A program made the translations under genes and the position numbers. From Nemertoderma westbladi (Eukaryota; Xenacoelomorpha; Nemertodermatida; Nemertodermatidae): a stretch of 23,853 nt of DNA. The stretch is from NCBI GenBank assembly GCA_032718475.1, contig JAUCBJ010005866.1, positions 1 to 23,853 on the forward strand. The letters run 5' to 3'. The stretch's first letter is position 1, and every line of letters starts with the position of its first letter. The notes under the pieces were generated by a model. That model made no database searches. It saw only the letters and a list, made by a program, of their open reading frames with translations, and was not told the DNA's origin. Positions 17,549 to 23,853 of the stretch are shown here, in pieces.

Positions 17549-18233
17549 TGTGACGGGATCCTAAGATCCCGACCGGGTTAGATTTGTACGCGTCACCGTT
17601 CTGCTGGGCAGTTGTACTAAGTCGCTTTGGCCGAAGGCCGTCGGGGAAAATGATAGAGTTTCTGTTTCTCAATATTACTACTCCGAACGATAATAGCACA
17701 ATCAGTATGTAAAGGGTATCACGATAACACAGATATAACAGCAGAAATGCACAGATTAATTGGTGATGTTAGTGGCGGTGCGGTGACAGTCATAAACTAT
17801 GACCGGTCTGCAACTGTGTAACTATAATGAACTGACCGGTAAATCAGTAATGCAGAATAATATATGATTGATACACACAGATATTTTTTTCACCTCTTAC
17901 TGTACTTGGCCCTCTGTACCCAGTGGATGCTTTCCTATCTCTAATCACGTGCTTCCCTCCCTGCTATTGGCTAATACACTAATTGTCACTTTGGCACTCC
18001 ATGTGAGTGTTTCCCCCTGCTGCTAGCCTCTACTAGCTGTATTCTCTCCAAGGTGGTTTGACCTCTCACCTCTATCTGTGGCTTTAGGGCTTGTGTCACC
18101 CCCCCCCCCCCCCCCCCGAAGTTGGTTTTGAGGAGAGATTATTATTGGTAATCTCATATCCCCAACTACATTGATAAAATGCCACTGGTCTCATTTTCTG
18201 ATGGGTAATGTAATGGAATTTAATCCGCTTACA
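17549..18233 (-). mobile_element. Solo LTR copy C, complete
   Basis: The 685-bp LTR runs from TGTGACGGGATCC to CCGCTTACA and is flanked by the 5-bp duplication TCAGA (17544-17548 and 18234-18238). It is the reference for the family here. It carries 19 C at 18099-18117, a GGGATC-CTAA-GATCCC hairpin next to its left end, and the uninterrupted site where the LINE entered copy A. No interior is attached. Confidence 0.92.
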
Positions 18234-18238
18234 TCAGA

Positions 18239-18746
18239 AAACCGTTTTAAATTTAACCAAAAAGTGGCAAAAATATATTATCAAAATACACCATAACCCT
18301 TAATACAACTGTTTGCGCTTTTAGACCTTTAGCAGTTTAACCTGCCAATTTTAAATGTCCTTTTAATTATGAATCGACTTTAGCCCTTACCAATTACCTG
18401 GTGTACTGAATTTACATCCGCCGAAGCCAGTCCATGCGCGGCGTATGACCCACGGTGTGGGAGACTGGATTCGGGTTCCCTAGGAAGTTATTGCGGTGTA
18501 GGCTACTTTGTATTATTCGATTGATCGCTACTATATATAATCTCTGACAACTATATTTACTTTCGGGAAAATATTAACAGTTCCATTAGGACGTGGCGCT
18601 TTAAGTATAAAAACAGAGTTATGACTTACACTAGTCACAATTAGATGGCCACAGAGTTTCGTAAATAGCGCATTCTTTAGGAGAAGCTTTATTAACCTTC
18701 ACACGACTTCACACAACTTCACACTACTTCACACTAATTTACACTA
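18239..18746. other. Unassigned stretch with a TATA-like site and a 10-bp repeat
   Basis: No gene was recognised. AGTATAAAAACAG near 18604 resembles a TATA box on the plus strand. CTTCACAC(A/G/T)A repeats at about 10-11 bp spacing from 18698 to 18750. Confidence 0.4.
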
Positions 18747-19440
18747 ATTTGCCGACCATCACTGATTTTGATCATATATAAGGAGGATTGCAACTGACAC
18801 ACGTAGGGATTATGAAATAGCATTTAATTCACACAAAACCACTATAATTTGAGTCACAGTTGCTACCTGTAGACTCTTCCTCCGCTCACCTCAGTAATCA
18901 AGAAGATTGAGGGGTTTACGATTATTTATCGGTATTCTCCAAATATAACATCCATTAATATAAACAGCAATTAACACAATATAAAACAGCATTAAAACAG
19001 TGCGGTGAACAGTCAGTATGTGTTCAGTCATATGAAATGCGATATGAAATGAGTTAAGTTAATAGACTGACTAACTAATTCTAAACTAATTCACACTAAT
19101 TTGCCGATAATTTGATCATATATAAGGAGGATTGCAACTGACACACGTAGGGATTATGAAATAGCATTTAATTCACACAAAAACCCACTATAATTTGAGT
19201 CACAGTTGCTACCGGTAAACTCTTTCTCCGCTTACCTCAGTAATCAAGAAGATTGAGGGGGTTTACGATTATTTATCGGTATTCTCCAAATATAACATCC
19301 ATCAATATAAACAACAATTAACACAATATAAAACAGCATTAAAACAGTGCGGTGAACAGTCAGTATGTGTGTTCATGAAGTTCAGTGTTCCAGTATGACA
19401 AGTGTATGACCAGTATGAATTGATATGAAATGGTGCGAAA
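18747..19440 (+). repeat. 344-bp tandem duplication
   Basis: The block from AATTTGCCGA through ATCATATATAAGGAGG, CACACGTAGGG and GTTTACGATTATTTATCGG to CAGTGCGGTGAACAGTCAG occurs twice. ATCATATATAAGG starts at 18771 and 19115, giving a 344-bp offset. Copies differ by scattered bases and small indels. TATATAAGG is TATA-box-like, but no start of a gene follows. Confidence 0.9.
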
Positions 19441-19481
19441 TGAAATGCGTTAATAGATTTACATCCTTATAACTTCAGCCA

Positions 19482-19800
19482 TCAGATGTTCTTGGGCCAA
19501 AGTCTGAAACGACCGTACTTAGTACAGAATTCTGAGAGGAATCTAATTCTCAGAAAACTGATAACTAAATGTGCATGCGCTAGTTTCCTCAGGTAGGTCT
19601 CTACTGGCATAACTGGGAAGATTGCTCTGATTGCCTGAATAAGCTCGAACAAAGGGATCTCCACATACACAAAGAATCAGCTGACAGATTTCGTCATCTT
19701 GGTTCGAATTTCTGTCCGACGCGTAGTTGAACAATTTTAGGGCTATTTCAGAGTATTCCGCGCATTGCGTAAAAATGACTTGTTATGTCCGCAAAAGCTT
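19482..19800 (-). pseudogene. Possible small coding remnant, two frames
   Basis: In minus reading one frame gives QCAEYSEIALKLFNYASDRN and then QLIL, and a second frame continues VEIPLFELIQAIRAIFPVMP to a stop at 19482. Each half looks protein-like and a one-base shift would join them. Just upstream, a third frame has CERCKSFCGH, a Cys/His pair pattern. No family is recognised. It lies about 110 bp downstream of the larger minus-strand gene and could be a decayed exon or chance. Confidence 0.2.
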
Positions 19801-19908
19801 TTACACCGCTCGCAGAAAATGGGATTTAAGTCTATGAAATATAAAAAATCACAGTTTCTAAAATACAAATATACTCTAAACTATCAGTCCATCTTTCATG
19901 AACGGCGT

Positions 19909-20301
19909 TTACGAAGTTTTTTTGAGACTAGTAAGAGTCTTTACTAGGAGGGCTATAACTCCTGGGGGAAGGGTGCAATACGATTGCATCAGAAGATTTG
20001 GATTACGGTCGGTGTATCCTCCGGTCGAGGTACCCGGTTGATCGATATCAACATCGGTGAAACGAGGGTGAATAACTTTTAGAGCTCGTTTCAGGATGGC
20101 AGTTATTACTGGTCCTTGATGGGTCATTTGCACGACAGCGGTAGGTTGACTGTGTGTAGTGAGAAATTTCCTCGGTTTGATTGTTCTCTCTAATTTGCGT
20201 TCTCTGGCTTTATATTCATATGGTCGTCTATGAACTTCTTGTAACTCAGGATGTGAGTTTATGAACAAATCGCTGTATTCTTTATTCCTTGAACAATACA
20301 T
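19909..20301 (-). pseudogene. C-terminal third of the unrecognised minus-strand gene
   Basis: This 130-codon frame begins inside the end of the preceding frame, overlapping it by 20 bases in a different frame, and ends LTSLKKTS at 19909-19911. The product is basic (YEYKARERKLERTIKPRKF) and then mixed (QPGTSTGGYTDRNPN). It is read as the continuation of the same protein past one frameshift, either a mutation or an assembly indel. No domain is recognised. Confidence 0.45.
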
Positions 20302-21799
20302 ATAATTTCCAATGCACTAATCGAGTTTTAATAAATCCATCGAGATTATACGGAGGTATTACGTCCTTTTCTATTCTTGAAACATTATAAGGTTTTCTGA
20401 ATGAGTTTAATTTAACCAATTGATCTAAATGTTTCTGTAGTTGTTCAAGTTCAACAAGATCGAGGGGATTTATCAATGGTAGAAACTTTAAACTGTGTGT
20501 AGGGTCTTCCGGTTTCACCATATAATATTGAGTTAAATTGACATAATAAGGGTGATCTTTGATCCTGTAAAATAAGTTCGGTAAAGGTCTAGCGCGTAGG
20601 TTGACCTTGTGTACCATACGACGGACAAGATCCGCTCGATTGTCCGGAGGTTCAACGAGTATACCATTGACACAAGCAGCCTCGATTGGTGGACGTTGTG
20701 CTGTGGCGAAGAGTTTATCTCCGAAATGGGGAACCATCGAAGGGTGAATGATGGTTTTGGAATAGAGATTAGTCATAAGGATTTGAGCTACCGGTTGGGC
20801 TAAAGCTGCTTCTTCTCTCTCATCCATTTCGATGTGCTTCTCCTCAAGCTGATTCTCCTCCGCGTGTCGTTGGAAGCGTTCGTCCAAGAACTCTTGTAGA
20901 GAGTATGTTTGTCCAAGTTCGATATCTTCCTCAAGATTCTGGACTTCCCGATCGAACTGGGGTAAAGCCAATTCTTTTACCACTTGGACTTGATGTTGCA
21001 ATTTACGTTTGTCTAAACAATCGTAGGTTCCTTTTCCGATCTTTTGCCGAATAGCGTCTAGTGCATTTTGTACAACGCTTTCCTCCAACTCGGTGACAGG
21101 TTGTATCGGAGTTAAACCGGGACGATTATACGGGTTGAACGGAGATATTAGATGTCCGCGTCCCAATCCGGCTAGGTAGGATGGGCGAATATCTAGAGAG
21201 CCCACAACCGGAGTGCCACCCACTAATTGTTCGGGTAACACTAGATCTTTGAACAATGAGTACAACTCAGGAGGATCCGTCATACTATTAGGATCAAGAG
21301 TCTGAAGTCGCACCAGGGAATGAGGAGGTCTGTCCGAGTATTCCGGAACTCTGATCATAGGTTTATTTAACAATTGTTTGAGTCGAGCGAGCGTAGGTGA
21401 GACGTCGAACAATTTGCGCTCAAAACTCGCGTAAGTATAGCGAGTAAAACTGTGTTTAGCGCAATGTCTCCGCGGATGTTTATGTCTTTCCGTTAGTTGA
21501 TTGGGTCTAGGGCATTCATCGCAGTAATACCAAAGACGCACGTCTTGTAAGGGAAACGCTGGTGATCTTTCTCCAGTTTTACAATATTCCTCCATCTGTT
21601 CGAAGCTATCCGGTACAACAGGTAGCAGTCGATTGGCAGTAAGATACATCATAGTAAAATAGAGTCGTTTGAGTTCTATCATAGGGTTATGATGTATACC
21701 TTGAGGATATCGAGTTTCTAGATTTTGTTGACTAGCTACATTGAGATAAGTTTCTCTCAAGAATTCTAAATAATCGTTGAAGTCACTACGTTTATCCGG
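20282..21799 (-). pseudogene. Central part of the unrecognised minus-strand gene
   Basis: This is the longest frame in the window, about 505 codons, open from just after a TAA at 21800-21802 (PDKRSDFNDYLEFLRETYLN) to 20282, with no intron visible. Counting from the TTG at 21758-21760, residues 78-103 hold a Cys/His cluster (C80, C83, H93, H95, H99, C100, H103) that could bind zinc. Residues about 225-330 are acidic and helical (LEEDIELGQTY, QLEEKHIEMDEREE). The end is rich in Pro, Tyr and Leu. Composition is ordinary, non-repetitive protein, unlike the surrounding transposons. No known family was recognised. It has no ATG near its start and needs the upstream frame for initiation. Confidence 0.6.
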
Positions 21800-22191
21800 T
21801 TACGTATCCGGTTATACGTACATCTTCTCTTTCGAATAGAATTTTCATGTTCAATTCTCAGTTTATCATTCTGACTCCGCTTGGCATGATATTTAAATAG
21901 AATCATTTCCCTTTCGGTGTCTACATCATCCGTGTTGTGTAAATCGATAGGATGACCAGTAGTTAAGAAGTCCATATACGTACCATTACGATGCGTATAG
22001 CGAGTGGTGAATTTTCTATAGTCCAATTCACGCTTGAGCTGTTCCTTTGACATTGGCGGTTCGATATAACGGCCATCGTCTTCCGTCGTGTGTTGACTAG
22101 CGTCGCCGCTTATCAGACTATCAACAAACGCTTGCAGTGGTAGGGTATATCGCTCCCTGATACCAAGATCATCTTCTATCAACTCAGTCAT
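21766..22191 (-). CDS. N-terminal part of the unrecognised minus-strand gene
   Basis: The frame starts at ATG 22189-22191 in the context GCTATGAC and encodes 141 residues, beginning MTELIEDDLGIRERYTLPLQ. It has acidic and basic alternation (STDDVDTERE-like text, AKRSQNDKLRIEHENSIRKRR). It overlaps the open start of the central frame between 21766 and 21799. The direct repeat (A)TAACCGGATA at 21802-21829, which lies at the junction, is a likely source of the frame change. Joining all three frames would give about 750 residues. It may be an expressed host gene with sequencing indels, a pseudogene, or a virus-derived gene; the sequence alone does not decide. Confidence 0.55.
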   Translation of the reverse strand: MTELIEDDLGIRERYTLPLQAFVDSLISGDASQHTTEDDGRYIEPPMSKEQLKRELDYRKFTTRYTHRNGTYMDFLTTGHPIDLHNTDDVDTEREMILFKYHAKRSQNDKLRIEHENSIRKRRCTYNRIRNRINVVTSTII

Positions 22192-23440
22192 AGCTGCTAT
22201 ATGAGTTTATCGATATTATAATTAATAATAATAAGGCTAGCGATCGTCGCTGCCTTCCCCTCTATGCCCCCGGACAGCCCTGAGATCCTCAGCGCTGATG
22301 TACTGTCGTTGCTGTGCCTCTCACCAACGTAGGAGCTACACAAAGACAACAATAACCAGCGCGAGTCACTCCACTGTCCGTCCCAAGGGCTAGGGATATA
22401 CAGGAGGTACTTGCTACAGATGCAGGGTAACTTTCACAACTGAGACTCACTACTTTAAACACACTTTAGTAGTAACATTCACCTATAAATACACAAATTC
22501 CACATTCCTGCCACAATATGTACAAATTAGGACCATTTGTCCGTTAGTCAAATGCCTTCCAGAATGCCACGTTATTATTATGTATCCCTAGATACTAGCA
22601 AGGTGCTATTTATTCCGCATGCTATTCAATGGGGCAAGCTTTCTATTGTTCTTTTAACTCACTTCTAATTCTAGCGTGGTTGTTACTATGGTGACATTAT
22701 GCAAAGGTAGCGGTAGAATTAGGGTATTTCTCATGCATACAGATCTGGGATGCTATTTAATAGTGATTCTTTAATTGTCAATATTCCCCATATACATGAT
22801 TTTATTAATTTTATCGGCTATTGACTGTACACTGGAGATTCTCTCACACTGATATACCTTTATATGATGTTGACAACTACGACTTTAGAGGGATTGTAAT
22901 ATTCATATTAAAACAATAAAATAGGACATGGGGTCTATTCCCTCAGATACTACCTAGCATTTAGGGCCACTTGGGCCACTGTTAGTACTCAGGCACTAGG
23001 CCCATCAAAAAACACACAACAAAATACCAAATCGATTTTAGTGCTACATAAACCCAACCCAACTACCACAAGAAAAATTGCATCAAACCATACAGTAACT
23101 ACAGGTTCCGGTAAGTATTGCACGAAATAGGCTATCCCATAAATTACGAAAAATATAGGACATTTTGTCCGCCGAAAAAGGTAAGTCTAAGTAATAAATT
23201 TTATAAAAATAAAAGGGTTTCGGAGATTTAAACACTGAACCCTGGGATTCGTGGTTTTCCTCATCAGCAGTGTGTACTGATATACCTAATAGGGTGAATC
23301 TCCGCTCCCATGATCTATTAATTAATGGAATTTTGGGAATGTTTATAAATTGTATAAAATGACAATTTATTAAATTCATGAGAGGATATGAATTTAAATT
23401 TTATTCCCGTGAATTTTATTATTTGATACTAAAATAGACA
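22192..23440. other. Upstream region of the minus-strand gene, no gene seen
   Basis: From 22240 to 22430 the DNA is clearly richer in G and C than its surroundings, consistent with a promoter-proximal segment for the gene starting at 22191, though no TATA box is obvious. GTTACTATGGTGAC at 22682-22695 resembles an RFX X-box. The rest is AT-rich without a supported frame. Confidence 0.4.
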
Positions 23441-23810
23441 CAATTTTATTCCAGAACATGTCTGGGGGACTAGGATCCTTAATTCCAGAATTTTGTCTTT
23501 TAAGAGTATCGGTAAGTACTACGATATCTCAATCGACTAGAATTTAGAGGATCTAAAGTTTAACAGATTTGTTTATAATTTTTAGATTTAATTTGTTAGC
23601 ATTTCCTCTTTGTTATAACAAACATTGTAAATATTTATCAAATATTTAATATTTAATATATAGGATGGGCACCGATTTATTCCAGAACATGTCTGGGGAC
23701 GTTAACCACTGATTCTAGAATTTTGTCTTTCAAGTATATCGGTGGGTGCCGCGATATCTTAATCGACTAGAATTTCAGATGGTCAAAGGGTTTAACAGAT
23801 TTATTTTGCG
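23441..23810 (+). repeat. 231-bp direct repeat
   Basis: TTATTCCAGAACATGTCTGGGG, then AGAATTTTGTCTTT, ATATCGGT or TATCGGT, CGATATCT and AATCGACTAGAATTT, occurs twice; CCAGAACATG begins at 23451 and 23682. The copies are diverged. The AT-rich filler 23580-23670 separates the conserved parts. Confidence 0.85.
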
Positions 23811-23853
23811 CTTCAACGCTACTGTTAAATGGACATCATTCTACTACTGTATA

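Noticed and set aside
18418-18485. tRNA- or SINE-like segment with GGATTCGGGTTCC
   Set aside because: The box B resemblance is imperfect and no cloverleaf or box A could be placed on either strand.
19765-19947. 60-codon plus-strand open frame
   Set aside because: It is Lys/Ser/Tyr-rich and overlaps the end of the minus-strand gene, with no supporting motif.
21797-21830. 32-base GT...AG stretch as a tiny intron
   Set aside because: It would join two frames in phase, but it is far below usual animal intron length, and a direct repeat at the spot gives a simpler indel explanation.
23083-23379. 98-codon minus-strand open frame
   Set aside because: It lies in AT-rich DNA, has no recognisable motif, and has a Phe/Ile/Tyr-rich composition expected by chance.

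Overview
The window looks like intergenic, repeat-dense DNA from an invertebrate animal. It holds remnants of a BEL/Pao-type LTR retroelement (a group known only from animals), a 5'-truncated LINE with a microsatellite tail, a short inverted-repeat DNA transposon, several minisatellites, and long C homopolymers. Species cannot be named from the sequence. Only one stretch, 19909-22191 on the minus strand, looks like a non-transposon gene, and it is not recognised.

Layout. 1-1036: the deleted 3' end of a plus-strand LTR element (gag-region fragment, purine tract, LTR with a 49-bp minisatellite). 1505-3720: a diverged array whose ~460-bp units each carry three RFX/X-box-like palindromes about 153 bp apart, split by an LTR (2913-3477) with target duplication AGTTA. 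4146-4345: TTCTAGAA palindromes. 4550-5310: an inverted-repeat element with a 10-bp flanking repeat, whose core is a 21-bp hairpin minisatellite. 5321-6127: spacer. 6128-8262: LTR copy A, split by a LINE at 6669-8121.

8263-15660 is a minus-strand retroelement interior lying between LTR copies A and B (B is 15661-16326). Reading leftward it has a coiled-coil plus Asn-rich leader region, an Arg/Glu-rich region (homologous to 1-360), Gag with zinc-binding clusters, a protease-like region, an unrecognised 345-codon frame, minisatellites, and an unrecognised C-terminal frame with duplicated 33-residue units. No reverse transcriptase, RNase H or integrase was recognised. In-frame stops and frameshifts make it a decayed, probably non-autonomous copy. 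16327-18233 is a second copy of the hairpin-array, spacer and LTR block at 4363-8262, with its LTR (copy C) intact and flanked by TCAGA.

18239-19480 holds a 344-bp tandem duplication. 19909-22191 (minus) is an intronless-looking gene of about 750 codons in three frames. 22192-23853 is AT-rich and ends in a 231-bp direct repeat. Apart from the retroelement frames, which would have worked as one polyprotein set, there is no visible pathway linking the genes.
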